DNA from: Phyllostachys edulis | Taxonomy: Eukaryota; Streptophyta; Magnoliopsida; Poales; Poaceae | Direction of reading: 5' to 3' | Length of the DNA stretch: 64,000 nucleotides | NCBI GenBank assembly: GCA_036346405.1 | Contig: CM070548.1 | Location: 88,619,333 to 88,683,332 of the forward strand | Shown: positions 12,301-23,695 of the stretch, in pieces | Position numbering within the stretch: the first letter of the stretch is position 1 | How the letters are laid out: each line of letters begins with the position of its first letter | Notes under the pieces: generated by a model | The model's database searches: none | What the model saw: only the letters and a program-made list of their open reading frames with translations | What the model was told of the DNA's origin: nothing | Position numbers and translations under genes: made by a program

Positions 12301-15300
12301 AGAATTTCCATATTATTAGCTTGAGGACAAGCTGTTTCAAAAGGAGGGGGGAAGTGTTACAGATAGTTTTGTCGGCATTCAATATCAGCGTAGGAGTAAA
12401 GACAAGTTGATTCCAGAAATTTCAATATAGCAAGTCAAGGATAGAGAGGGTTCAATTAACATTGTATACGAGTAGGACTCTTAGAGTCACAACTCCATCC
12501 GACTCTAGTATATAAGGCGTTCGGAGGTTTGTAAACAGGACAAGCATTATGAATCAATACAAATATCTTCCTCAAATTCTTCTTCGTTCTGTCTAATTCC
12601 GGCTTCTCATCCCTACAATCTTCGTTCTTCTTCGAGAGGCACTTCGGTTCCTAACAGAAACTAGCTGACTATATCAGCAAAATCCTTCAAAATATGGGAC
12701 AATGAACTCCAGGCTATCCCAATCTGCCCTGTACTCATGAATCTGGTGAAACGAGATCTCATCATGGCTCCATATGGTTGGATCATCAATCGTGAAAAGT
12801 GAGTGTGTGTGGCTCCAATATGTAAGATTTGGGGAATGGATGGATATGACCAAATCCCCAATAGGGAGGCTGGATGGATGTGGCCAAATTTTCTTGGCAT
12901 AAATTTGACTTCAAAACCATGCATGAGCCTATTTGAATAAAATAAGATCTTGATTCCTTTTAGAAAGAAAGATCATGATTCTTACCCACCAATGTTGTGT
13001 AGCTAAACAAAATCCGAGTTGAGTAAAACCATCTTGTTCCTTTGTGGATTTTGTCCTACATATATTGTTCCTTCTAATCCCCCAGAATAAGTTTGGTCCT
13101 AAATATCTTTGGGGATTTTGTTCCTTTGAGGATTTGTTTTTTCAAAAATATTTCCCAACACAGCTTGAATGGGAATAAATTGATAAAAATTCCATTGCTT
13201 ATGCCCCGGGTTAAAGACCAAATGGCATTGGATTCAGATCCCCTGGAACAACAGGGTGAATTCATTCGGTGGAGTCCAATCTCAATGCTCAGTGGATTTC
13301 ATGATTTTTTAAATAAAAGATTGCCCACACGGTAGTGAAGTTCGATTTTGAGCACTGAACCAGAAAATAATAGACATGATCATGCAGACTTGACACCTGA
13401 AACTGAAAGCATGTATATGTATACCTTCACAACTGGAGAGTCAGCAAGAAGATGCGAAGCAACAGATTGAGACGATTGGAGCAGCCCATGATACATCTCT
13501 TTAGATGCCCAACTGGCTATTGAATCATGCATTCTATGCTGGACTGTCAGTGTTGTAGTCAGCAATCCATCGTGCAAAGATGCAGCCCTTTCCAACAAAG
13601 ATTTGCCTAGCCCACCTTCCAAGGCCTTCCTTGACAATATTACAGGTGCAAGCTGGCAATGATCACCAGCAAGAATACAGCGCTTCCCCTGCAATATGGG
13701 AATCCAGCAAGAGGGTTCAATCGCTTGCCCTGCTTCATCTATGATTACCAAGTCAAAGCAACCGGTTCTCCTGATAAGTGGATCGGCTGCTCCTGTGTTA
13801 GTAGAAAGCACAACCTGCGCATCAGAGAGCACTTCCATGATTGTTTCCTTCTCTTTCTTTTCCAGATCCCTTCCAAGTTGCTTCAGCAGTTGACGGATGC
13901 CGGCAGCTAAAGAATCGTCCTCTATGCATTGCCTCAGGTCCTTTCGTAAATCGGTTCTCTTTCTCTCAAGCTCCTTCCTAAACTGCCCAAGCCTTCCATT
14001 CACAATATCTGCCAAGGACTTTGAAGCAACAGATGGTGATATCCGAGCAGGGTTTCCAACTCGCACAATGTTCAAGCCAGTACTTGACAACCTTTCAACC
14101 ATGTTATCGACTGCCGCATTGCTTGAAGCTGTCACAAGGACATGCTCACCCTGTCGGACAGCACGTACAATGAGCTCTGTGAGCAGAACTGTCTTGCCGG
14201 TGCCAGGAGGCCCCTGGATAATTAGAACAGGCCTCTTCTTGTTCAAGCCTAATGAGAGAGCCCTTAACTGGGAGGCATCAAATGCATACCTCTCTGATAG
14301 CCTCGGATCAGGTACACTTGATTCGCCCCAATCAGTCAGGCAATTCTGCTCCATCTTCATCACATCTTTGCTGTCCCCGAACAGAGTGGCTACCACACCT
14401 ATGGAAGCATTACTTTTCTGTAAACCGTTCCTTTGAAGAAGCATCAATGCTTCAAGATTGCGCTGCCAAATAAAATGTTTGGATGAATTAGATGAACTTC
14501 TCAATCATGTTGTAAGCTAAGGATAATACTGTCATAGAAGCAATGGGAATTCCCCAGCTCACTGTTCTTTCTTAAAGCTGGAATTTCCGTTGTTCTGGTT
14601 TTGTCCATTTCTTACCACTCTAATATAGGATATATACCAGAAATAGAACATGGTTGCAGACCATCAAAGGGAAACATTATGGTTAAATAATTATGTAATA
14701 GCCAGAAGCTAGAGTTGTTACTGGCAAAGTTGCAGGCCAACATGACATCATATAATACAATAAGATTCTTATCATATCACTGACAAGTTTCAAAGAGCTA
14801 AATCCTAAACATGCTAAAAGCAGCCAATCATTCAGAATTTTAGACCCTTCATTCCTGTGACAAGATTCAATGTAGTTCATGTGCAGAATTTGAATACCTC
14901 ATAAGTAAGTGCATCAGCCAATCCCTGTATCCGGTCAATGCGCACGTTTTTCCCAAATAGCCTGGAGAAAGTAGGATCGCCATGGCGGGATTCCAGAGCC
15001 ACAGTTATGCTGCAACCATCCTCACCGAGATTATAAACAAAGCCTTGCATGCAAGAAGTGGCTCCCTCACCGCGGCTATTACATGTTCTCACACAAACCA
15101 TGTCCCCAGGAGATAGTGTGGTTGGAGGCAGCTTGTGTCCACCTTCAATTCTGAATAGAACCAAATGTAGGCCTCCCAACCCTACATGCAGGCCGTTTTG
15201 GAATAACAGCAAACAGTGTCTTTTTCAATTTTCCAAAGTAAGTGAGAATGAAATCTGAACATACAAAGAAAAGAAAGTAGTGAAGTTTTGCTCTCACCAG

Positions 15301-16315
15301 TTGAGCTGCTGATTACATTCAAGTTGCAAATGGTATCACACTGCTCCTGCTGAGCCTGCCCATGGCTCACCAAGTACTCAACTGGCTTGGGTGGCTCAGA
15401 ATTTTCGTCGAGCATAGGTGTGGCATTCAGCTCCTCCTGTGTAAACTCCAGCTCCACATCTCGCTCAATGCCAAGCAGGTCTGACATATGCCTCACAAAG
15501 TCTTCAATCCTGCCCTGCATCAGTCTCACCTTGTTGAGGCTTACGCCGATACTACTGTGCACAGCTTTAGGCCGTGGTGCTGTCCTGCGCACAGCCGCCC
15601 GGTGCTGCACAGAATTGGCCATTTCTTTTAAAAGCTTCCATGACTGTGTGGAGCGCCAGTCGGAGATGAGCCCCTGGTTCTGGTAACTCAACAGGACATC
15701 ACGGAGCTCACGCTGGAAATGGTCGAAGAGGGTGGGGTAGTGTGTGCAGACCTTGAGGCAGAGTGCCTCCAGACCCTTGGGCATGGGGATGGCCGAGAGG
15801 TAAGGCTGTGCCTGAATCACAAACCCAAGCCTGCCTTCTGTCGATCCCCAATCCAGAGACAATGTCGCTGCGTTGAGTTCTGCCATGTCGCCCTGCAGCT
15901 CAGCCGAAGCGAACTTGGATGCCATGGACCGCATGCCCTGCCTTAGCCACTCCACAACACACCGGCCGAGCTCCTTCCTCCCCAGTGGATCACCGTTCTG
16001 GTACAGCGTCCCCACCCTTATGGACGCCTCCTCCATCGACGGCACGCACCTCCCTGCTTCTTGCTCTTCTTCAACCTTCCTCCGCCTCCTCTTCGTCCTG
16101 CCATTGTTACTGACAGGTCGGGACGCCTGCTTGCTGGGAACCGATGGCACAGCTCGTACACAGCTTTGTCTGAAAGAAGAGATGTCCGGCGACCGTGACT
16201 GTGACGACGACGACGACGGACCAGCAGCAAATAACGTGATCCTTCTCTTGCTGGGGGGCTTCGCCGCGGTGCAGGAGGAGAACAAGAACCTACACGAAAG
16301 GAGATCGAGAGACAT
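6380..16315 (-). CDS. SMUBP2/IGHMBP2-like superfamily 1 helicase, six exons
   Basis: This is an ATP-dependent nucleic-acid helicase of the UPF1-like SF1B group, a plant homologue of human IGHMBP2. Exons on the minus strand: 16315-15298, 15181-14897 (splice site GAG|GTATTC, end at 14898), 14462-13425, 7321-7153, 6965-6808 and 6628-6380. All introns are GT-AG and the phases agree, giving 971 aa. Motifs in order: Walker A GPPGTGKT (about residue 518), SSNAAVDNM, DEAG (about 677), LAGDHCQLAP, QHRMHDS, then STIDSFQGREADAVV and MNVTITRARRH near the end. All key residues are present. The first ATG in frame is at 16315; upstream codons in that frame start only with TTG. The N-terminus (MSLDLLSC, then Ser- and Arg-rich) looks like an organelle transit peptide, which is an inference. 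No C-terminal R3H or zinc finger is seen, unlike animal IGHMBP2. Intron 3 is 6.1 kb because of a retrotransposon in opposite orientation. Confidence 0.93.
7583..7884 (+). repeat. 5' LTR of the intronic gypsy element
   Basis: 302 bp, starting TGTTACAGATAG and ending GGTTCCTAACA. It matches the 3' LTR at 12355-12656 along its whole length. A TATATAAGG-type box lies near 7737-7745 and is the likely element promoter. Confidence 0.95.
7888..7899 (+). other. Primer binding site (initiator tRNA-Met type)
   Basis: TGGTATCAGAGA lies three bases inside the 5' LTR. It matches the 3' end of plant initiator tRNA-Met, the usual primer of gypsy and copia elements. Confidence 0.9.
7917..12319 (+). pseudogene. 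gag-pol of the intronic gypsy element, heavily decayed
   Basis: The first ATG after the PBS is at 7917 (MPPKTDSSSD). Gag runs to about 9070 with an early frameshift. Its zinc knuckle (CFNCDE, stop, then KDHQC) is at about 9030-9070. Protease is at about 9235 (ALFDTGSTHNFL). RT spans about 9700-10480 (VDYRALN, LPFGLCNAPSTF). In place of the usual FFDD block it reads FFGDILIYS at about 10174-10200, so a catalytic Asp is replaced by Gly (GGC at 10180). RNase H is at about 10600-10960 (DCDASRSGFGAVLH, ADALSRQ). Integrase is at about 11150-11700 (MDFIEGLPK, IVIDRDKIFTG, then TDG-type motif with a stop). The tail at about 12059-12319 has a chromodomain-like segment. At least ten stops or frame changes are visible. 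The protein is dead on two independent grounds. Confidence 0.93.
12355..12656 (+). repeat. 3' LTR of the intronic gypsy element
   Basis: 302 bp, directly after the polypurine tract AAAGGAGGGGGGAAG (about 12340-12354). It starts TGTTACAG and ends CCTAACA, followed by the GAAAC target duplication. The substitutions relative to the 5' copy are scattered. Confidence 0.95.
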
Positions 16316-17159
16316 GCTGCTCCTGCTCGCCCCCCACGGCCCCAGCTGCCGGCGGAAGCAGTCGCGCGGGCAGCGGGAGAGGAGCCGAGGAGGCGAGCGC
16401 GGGAAGGAAGCAAGAAACGAACCAACGACCGACCAGCGCCTCAACTCGGCAGGTGAGTCCTTCCAAGCCAGTTGATATTTTCGGCGATCCCATGGCTCGA
16501 GAGCGCCGCGCGGTGACTGGTGGCGCAGCGCGCGGCTACGTTAGCGTCCATACACAGTAAGTAAAGTGCCGTCTCCGGCTTTGGCTTCGCGCGGTTGGCG
16601 CGCCGTCGTGCGCCCACGTCGTCTCCCCGCTGGCATCGCTTCCTTTCCATGGTCCCAAAAGCCCCTGATAACGTTCATCAGACGTACTTGCTCTCCAACC
16701 AACACATCGCCCCGCGATTCCCCTGTCCACGCAGACGCCGGCGCGGCCAGATGCAGATTCGCTGATTCAGTAGGAAGCTTCTTAAGAGATCCAAAATTCG
16801 AAGAAGCGTCCATGGATCGTTACAGACCACAATAAAAAGACGCAACAATCGCAAGAATGGATGGCCAGTTCTTCCTCGCAGGCATTAGAACGAACACCTT
16901 ACCGGCGTCACGGTCGGAGGGTGGAAGCGACAGGCGGCGCTTCCCGGCCCGCGTTCTTTCGACTTGAGACGAGGACACGTTTCGGTCGGTAGGCTGCTGC
17001 TCCGAGGCTCACCACCGTCCGGGACGCGCTCCTTGGAGGTTTGGGACGCGGCCGCGGCTGCGCCAAGCTCCAGGAGTTGCAAGGAGCACGAGTGGTTCGG
17101 CGCCGGCGCGGCGGGCGCGTGGCGCTGGGCATGAGGCACGCACGGAGGATTGGCATCCT
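16316..17159. other. GC-rich region upstream of the helicase gene
   Basis: This holds the likely promoter and 5' leader of the minus-strand helicase gene. I see no convincing TATA box or CpG-type repeat. Several short open frames exist on both strands because of the high GC content. None has a recognisable domain, so none is called. Confidence 0.4.
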
Positions 17160-18940
17160 CGGTCCGGATCAATAGCTACAGTGATGCTACAGTGCTCATA
17201 AAGTAGTCTCTGGTACAGTGCTTTGGAACAGTGCGCGCCTCAATCTGAGCCTCTCATTTTCGATCTGACGGCCCGTACGCAATGTCACGGTATTGTTCAT
17301 CTGTGATATTGCTATGTAATGTTAGAGGATACGTTTCCACGCATGGAGTAGAAACTGTACTACATAAAATGGTCGTGTGGGGCCGATCCCTGGCGTGGCG
17401 ATCTTGGACGCGCTCGCGTGCGCCGCTGCGGAACATAATCGGAGCATCCCGTGATCAAACCGCCTCGTAAAAGCTGTGACTGTCGTTGCAAACGATGAAA
17501 CCTCCGAAAATTGACGTTAGGAATGGGATCACTAGAAATGTCCTTCTTACTACAAACTCATAACGTGTGACATTGATACCACACAAAACCTATCCTCCAA
17601 CGGCGAATCTAGGAAGAAAATAGTGGGAGAGCTCCACTATTGAGGCTATAATATAATATAAGCATATCAAAACTACATCTACTAGTCTTTTCCTATTGAA
17701 CTGTCAAATTCATACATATTTAGTACCTCGCTAATGGATAATGTGCCCCCAAATATCCATAAATATGTGACTACCAATTTGTAAATAAGAACTATCAAAT
17801 TTAGTGATACAATATTAAATTGAGAATATTCATAAACAATTGTGCAAATTCATACATAAATAGAGGGTTACTGCGAGTTGCATTATTTGAGAAATAATTG
17901 TGCAAAGTTCGCTTCTCCATTTTTTGTAAATCTAAAAAAAAATAAACAACAACCAGTCAACCACTAATTAAACAAACTGGCTAATCAACTAATGGCTACC
18001 GCCATGATGTTCACTAATCAACTCAACAACAATTTGCATCCATTTATCAATCACAAATTAAACAACAACCATCGATTAAACATTTGCATCAATAATCAAT
18101 TCATCAATCTTCAAGTCTACCTACATTTGCAACAGACAAGAAAATTGGGATTTGGGAATTTGGGAGAGAAATAAACTCACTGCCTTTGTGCGATTGTGCC
18201 TCACACTCTCAATCAGTCAGTTCCTCACCCTCACCTCACTGGCCACTGCGCCTACGGCTATGACTCACACCCTCAGAGTCTCAAACCTTAGTTTCTCACC
18301 CTTACCTCCCAAATCCCAAATTCACACGGTCACACCTCACCGAACAGAGTCATCGCTTGACTGTTCTTTGGGGCACCGAACCACCACAGTCCCCGTCTTG
18401 TTGCGCCGTCTTTGAGGCTTTGAAACCGATAGTTCATTCCCGGCCCAGGTAGGCGCCTGCTAGTCGCCCTCGTGGTACAGCGTGGCGTTGCCGCCACCGA
18501 GTCTCCGACGATCGCCTTCCTCCGCCGAGACCACCAGCCGCCGAGTCGCCGGGCGCCTCGCCTCCATGGCCAGCCGAGGCGCCACCACCTCCTCTCGGGC
18601 CTCGGTGAGTCTCTCTCCATCTCTCGAGTATGGAGAGTGAGATCTTATCTGTTCTCTTATTGGATTTGGGCCAGCAGCCGACTAAGCCTTAAGCCACATG
18701 CCTCCTGCCTCCATGAATCCAAGCCCACACGGATGGCCTGACCAGACTTTCTTCAACCTCTGGTTGGACGCCTGGACTTTCTTCAACCTCCGTCTGCCCT
18801 CTGCCGCAGCCCGTAGAGCACCGAGCTCTCGTCGCCCTCCGGTGCTTAGTGGGTAGTGGGTACTAGGGGTCCGTCGGTGGGGGGAGGGGTGGTCGAGCAC
18901 CCACTAGCACCCACGGTGTACTCACCCCTACTATCCTCAC
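17160..18940. other. Intergenic stretch with possible transposon terminus at about 17170-17290
   Basis: The segment has repeated CTACAGTG/TACAGTGCT motifs followed by CAATCTGAGCCTCTCATTTT. From memory this resembles termini of common grass MULE-type elements, but I cannot find the partner end. The DNA from 17540 to 18180 is AT-rich and has no gene. From 18190 to 18940 there are short frames without domains. Confidence 0.3.
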
Positions 18941-20056
18941 AATACTCTAGTATGACACAAAAACGACTATTGTAACTAGAGGGCCGGCCCGAAGCACAAC
19001 ACTATTGACCCCGCCCAGGCACGACACAACTCGTACTGTTCATGGGTCAGACCGACACGGCACAAATGCTTGGCCCATGCACGGTTCGCACTTCGGACGA
19101 TTTAATCGGTCGGCATAGCACGAATAAGTAAGGCGTCAGACAGCACAACACGAGCCCGACACAAAGACGGCGGCGGCAAGACAAAGACGAGAGGAGAGGA
19201 GGTGCCAACTGCCGAGGTGGCGTAGACAAGGATTGGAGGACGTGGTGCGGCGATGGCCGGTCACGACGGACGGAGGAGGAGGCCGGGCGTGGCATTGAGC
19301 GCGGAGGAGGAGACCGCGAGCGGCAGCCAGGCGCGTCACCGAGCAAAGAGGCAGCCAGCATGGGGGCGGGGGTCGAGGAAGGGGTTCGGGTGCGGTGGTG
19401 GCCAGTGGCGTGGAGGCAAGCGCGACAGCGCTCGAGCCCGACTGGCGACTCCTACTGCCTACTCCGCTCAGTTGGTTTTATTAGGCCGGCTATTGTAACA
19501 GGCTAGCCCGACACGGCACACAGTGCCAACGGGTCGTGCCTAGGCTGAAAGCATCTAGGCCCCTAAAAAGTGTTTTGGTAATTAATGATACTATGTGAAT
19601 ATGGGATTAACGTGTTTATTGAGTATTTACAAGGTTAAATCCCATTGGCGAACGAATTGATGCAAAGTGGCATGCAAATGGACTACACGAAGATCTTTTG
19701 GCTCAAAGACAAGGCACAAATAGTCTAGGTTCCTTTTTCTATTTTACTGGTCTTAGGAGTTTTGGATGGAAGACCGGATTATAGGATAAACGCCATACTA
19801 TTAATATGGATCAATTTTGAATCATGCATGTTCTTGTGCCATATGGATCAATTTAGGATCATGCATGCATTTTAATTTAATATTGAAATTAAATTGAAAA
19901 GTATTAAGTTCTTCTGTCCAAAATCGGTAGTCTGCATGATTATACTTGTGGTCGTATCGCAGTGTAGATATGATGGGACTTTACTTGGCGGTAGTACCGC
20001 ATTTTGAAGGGAACAGCCAACTAAGTGCTCAAGCAGAACGACCGGCTCCTTGAACG

Positions 20057-20400
20057 TCGTACCGCATAGCGGTCATTTTGAATTTTAGTTGGCGGTTCAA
20101 GAAAACCAGAAACGATGCAATTTGCCTCAAAATCTCTCATGGAAATCGGCCGTTTCGCTCGTGACAATCGGTCGTACCGATGTGCGGTCATTCCGAAATT
20201 TATGAGGCGGTTCAATAAAAAGCAGAACAAGTGTAAATCTGCTCAAAAACTCATTTTGGAAATCGGACGTTCGCGCTAAGGAGCAGTCGTCATCGACTTC
20301 TTGGTCATTCCGTTTTTTATGTGGCGGTACAAAAATTCCAGAACGTTTGTAATCCTCAGCAAATCGCGAAACCCTTCAAACGGTCGTACCACTCGAAAGC
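20057..20400 (+). repeat. Degenerate tandem repeats (~115 bp) inside the solo LTR
   Basis: Related units begin at about 20057, 20171 and 20286, with a partial unit at about 20383. Each starts GTCGTACC or GTCGTCAT, followed by GGTCATTYYG, a GGCGGT(T/A)CAA block and a GGAAATCGG block. The spacing is 114-115 bp. Confidence 0.7.
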
Positions 20401-20609
20401 AGTACAAGCGGGAACCGTCGGACGTCTCGCTTGTTTACTGCGATCGTTCGATGGGGTAATCAACGACTAGTATTTGTTTTTAGTATTTGTTCTAGCCGTT
20501 GGTGTGTTTCGGTCGTGCGGTCGCATCGTAGCTAAATGAGCTATGATCGTTCGATTTTGTCTGTGAAGTTTGGGTTTCGTCCCCAACGGTTATAATTGTT
20601 GGTGGGGGC

Positions 20610-20617
20610 TATAAATA
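20610..20617 (+). promoter_or_regulatory. LTR TATA box
   Basis: TATAAATA within GGGGGCTATAAATACCCC. It is well placed for transcription within this + strand LTR. Confidence 0.65.
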
Positions 20618-21400
20618 CCCCCCAACTGCTCAAGTCAAGGCTACTAGTGCCCATTTGACATCTATAGAGCCTTGAGAGCCCTTGCATTCACTCAACACTC
20701 AAAAACACTCTTGTGCATTCATTGTGAGCTTGTTGAGATACATTCAAGTGCATTCATACTCCTAGTTGATCCATTTGCACTTGAGTGTTGTCAAGTGAAG
20801 ACTTTGGTCTATTACTCTTGGAGTGTTGCCGCACTCCTAGACGGTTGGTTGTGGAGCATGGTGATATCTTCAAAGAAGATTGTGAAGAGGCCCGGTGCAA
20901 GCTTGTGAGTGGTTCGGTGTTCACCATCTCCGGAGCGGAGGAAGAACAACCATAGTGAATCGAGGGAAGGCTTAATTCGTGGAGCCAGGCTTGAGGCGTC
21001 AAGTTTCCTCAGCGTGGACTAGTGAAGGCAAGGCAAGTCTTGATACCACAGGGAAAAACATCGTCGTGTCTTTGTGGTTATCTCTAGTCTTTACTTTCGC
21101 GTTTATATTTCTAGCTTGTTTTATTGTGATTAATTTGCTTAGCTAGAAGTATAACTTGTTTAGACTAAGTTATTATTTGGCTAAATTGTTAAATCGTTAA
21201 AAAGTTTAAAAAACCTCCTATTCACCCCCCTTTAGTCGGTTATCCTTGATCCTACATGGGCTGGCTCCCAGCACATGGGCTAGCATGGCACAGCCCGATT
21301 ATTTCGCAGGCCTAAACGAGCCATGCCTAAATGGACCGTGCCGACACGGGTGCTTGGGCCGGGCCCCCATCTGGCCACCACTAACTACAACACATCTCCA

Positions 21401-22545
21401 AATCAGGCGTGGAACCAAAGAAGCCCATGGGGTGCATAGGGCACCAGGTCCAATTTCGTTTTTTCACTAGTATAGCCCATGTAAATCTAGGTGTGAAGAC
21501 CCTAGCCCAAATCAAAGGACACCTGGTTGGCTCAAAACGCAAACTTCTGGCCTCTCGCGATCCTGCTACTCTTAGTCTCGCAACTGGGTCCAGGACGGCG
21601 CCTAGTTTGGCCTAGAATGGGCAGCCCATTCTATGTGAGCATGGTCCAAGCGCCGGCCACCAAGCCTCGCCCATTAAAGGCTGGCGAAGCCTTGATAGCT
21701 ACTCCACGCACATCGCGATGATCGCCCCATCGATTCGTCTTGCCTCTCACGTGTATTCCCTCTTACTGTCATGTCCTTGCTAGCTCGACCGCAGCAAGCC
21801 AGAGCCCTGGAGACCTTGGTTGTAGCCTACCGGCAGCTGTGTCTCTTGGTCTTTCTACTATTTTATAGTTGAAAATTTAAAGTCATTTTGTTCTTGTTGT
21901 TTTGTAGGCCATTGATGTCAAATGATGTATTTTTCAGTGGGTTTCTTCATTTTGGTAAGCATGTTAATCGCCGTTTCTTTATCATTGTACATTGTCATCG
22001 TTTATGTTGAATTATTGATGTTAAAAAATTATTGGATACATTACTATTTATGATAATGTTGCTTGCAAATTATACACATAGTTATATGTATGGTGAAGTG
22101 GTACACTCTGGTTATTTTCGTTCTGCTTCCGCCACTGTCTCTAGTAGCTACGACTTACGATAAAATATCTATAGCACTTTCCACATTAAGTTTCCCATTC
22201 TTGAAATATTAAATGTTTTTTTCCGAGGGCAATGTTACATGTTGTTATACGACGATTTCAAACTCAATGTTCTTATACGGAAATAGCACCGTGCTTAAAG
22301 TGCATCTTATTCAACCATACATAGATACACCCGCAATTGTACCATCACCCTAACTCCGCGGGTTCCGAGAACTATGCATTACTCCGTAATGTACATGTAT
22401 ATCTATATATCTATTATATCTTAATCTTAACTACTAAAGATTGAAGTTTACCCGCTCAAAGGACGGTCACCCCACCCCTTCGCATGCGAACCACTCTACC
22501 TCCCTGCCTCACATGAAAATACGGTAACCACCTCACACGCCCTGT
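21401..22545. other. Intergenic, no gene recognised
   Basis: Short frames only. The stretch 21830-22440 is AT-rich. No repeats or terminal structures were recognised before the MULE boundary. Confidence 0.4.
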
Positions 22546-22554
22546 TTTCTTTTG

Positions 22555-22975
22555 AGGTTTTGGCAGATACATCACATTTTCGCACCGTATTTGCAATATT
22601 GACCATGTTCGAACTGTATTTGCATATATAGTGGCGTTGCCGCATGGCCACCGTGCGGAGCACCCTCTCCGGCCGCCACGTCAACCCATTGCCACATGGC
22701 CACCACCCGCCCCATTGCCACGTCGTCCGTAGCCGCACAGCAGGCCGTGCGACAACGGCCCTCGGCCCGCCACATGTCCAAATAGTTAGGTTAGGGTTAG
22801 GGTTAGTTAGGGTTCGACTGAAATTTGTAAGAATTTTAAAATATAGCAAATGAGTCCAAAAAATTATGAATTTTTTTGTGAAGCCTTCCGACACAGTGTA
22901 CTTGTTTGTGTAAATTTGCCATAATTTTATTCATTCAGAATTTTTCTCGCTATTTTGTATAAGTGTTCTCTTTGT
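22555..22975 (+). repeat. Left terminal inverted repeat of the MULE
   Basis: It matches the reverse complement of about 35035-35555. The right copy is longer because of small insertions. The segment near 22785-22812 contains GTTAGGGTTAGGG units, but these are part of the inverted repeat and not a telomere tract. Confidence 0.8.
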
Positions 22976-23101
22976 GCGAGAACAAAAAAATTAATAGAAA
23001 ATCGTGCCATGTGTTGTTTGCACAAACATGCAAGCCCTCCCTCCCTCCATCCATCTGGCTTTCTTTTCTATCGAAAGCACAAGCAATGTCACTTCCATCT
23101 A

Positions 23102-23184
23102 TTACATCAAATCCTTGTCTCCTCCCTCTACTCCGTCAAATCCTTGTCTCCCCCGTCTACTCCATCAAATCCTTGTCTCCCCTG
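23102..23184 (+). repeat. Three 28-29-bp tandem repeats upstream of the PMD gene
   Basis: The core CATCAAATCCTTGTCTCC is seen three times (starting about 23105, 23133 and 23163), joined by CTACTC. It lies in the 5' leader or promoter zone of the MULE gene. Confidence 0.85.
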
Positions 23185-23240
23185 AAATGCATGGCAAACT
23201 TAATTAGCGCGTGCGGATAAGGATTCCCTCCCGCAACGGC

Positions 23241-23248
23241 TATAAATT
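23241..23248 (+). promoter_or_regulatory. Candidate TATA box of the PMD gene
   Basis: TATAAATT within GGCTATAAATTAG, some 450 bp before the first PMD codon. An intron in the leader would be needed or tolerated. Confidence 0.4.
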
Positions 23249-23695
23249 AGAGCGAGCGAGTGCGATTTCATTTTGCATTCGCTCGCTCTCACGCTCGCTC
23301 TTCCGCTCATTCATTTTGCAATCGCTTGCTCTTTTGGTCTGTCGATTATATTTTTTGGGATATTTCAGCGTTATTAACTGCCGTCGTTTGCAGGTAGTTT
23401 GGTCATAATTTTTAATTTACAGTGTTTATTAGTTACGAAATAATTAGTAGTAATTAATTAGTTAGTGTACATTAATTTGTAGTGCTAGTTTGGTCATAAA
23501 GCGAAATCAAATAATAAGAAATGCATTCACCGAAGAACAGAATAGCATAATCTAATTAAGCTAGCTTATCATGTAGCTTATCACCCCTAGAAAAACTACT
23601 CTACAATTAAAAAGCTAGCATGTTTAATTTACAATCTTTTATGGTCATTAGCCACCTTCTCACTAATATTCCCTCTATTCCATGTGTTGCAAGAC

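Larger units (their letters stand above)
7583..12656 (+). mobile_element. Complete gypsy retrotransposon inside helicase intron 3
   Basis: Both LTRs, PBS, gag, pol and polypurine tract are present, flanked by the 5-bp duplication GAAAC (7578-7582 and 12657-12661). The element lies antisense to the helicase gene, whose intron would otherwise be about 1 kb. The LTRs differ at about 12 of 302 positions (about 4%) by my eye count. At the commonly used grass LTR rate of 1.3e-8 per site per year, that is roughly 1.5 million years. The internal region has many stops and frameshifts, so it is not autonomous. Tail residues (ELRVQWK) suggest a chromovirus. Confidence 0.95.
19546..21256 (+). repeat. Solo LTR, 1711 bp
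   Basis: It starts TGAAAGCATCTAGG and ends TTGATCCTACA, with no gag or pol inside and no second LTR. The flanks are TAGGC and TGGGC, a 5-bp target duplication with one change. A TATAAATA box at 20610-20617 fits a + strand LTR promoter. The CACCCCCC stretch near 21225 is typical near the end of one class of grass LTRs. A solo LTR forms by recombination between the two LTRs of a full element. Confidence 0.8.
18960..21400. repeat. Dispersed GGCACGG/GGCCC-rich repeat interrupted by a solo LTR
   Basis: Blocks rich in CGACACGGCAC, GGGCCGG and AGCCCGAC occur on both sides of the LTR at 19546-21256 (18960-19545 and 21257-21400). They read as one interrupted sequence. This is the style of a common GC-rich grass repeat. 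I do not recognise the family and see no coding domain. Confidence 0.45.

Noticed and set aside
16316..16444. Longer N-terminus for the helicase (43 more residues)
   Set aside because: The upstream start is TTG, not ATG. The first in-frame ATG is at 16315 and it begins a plausible transit peptide.
13659..16475. Plus-strand frames across the helicase exons, up to 200 codons
   Set aside because: They are antisense shadows of the helicase exons and carry no domain.
16536..17172. Several 60-95-codon minus-strand frames upstream of the helicase gene
   Set aside because: Base composition effect in GC-rich DNA; no domain, no consistent start context.
22785..22812. TTAGGG-like telomere repeat
   Set aside because: Only two or three imperfect units, inside a MULE terminal repeat that has the inverse copy at the right end. 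Plant telomere units are TTTAGGG.
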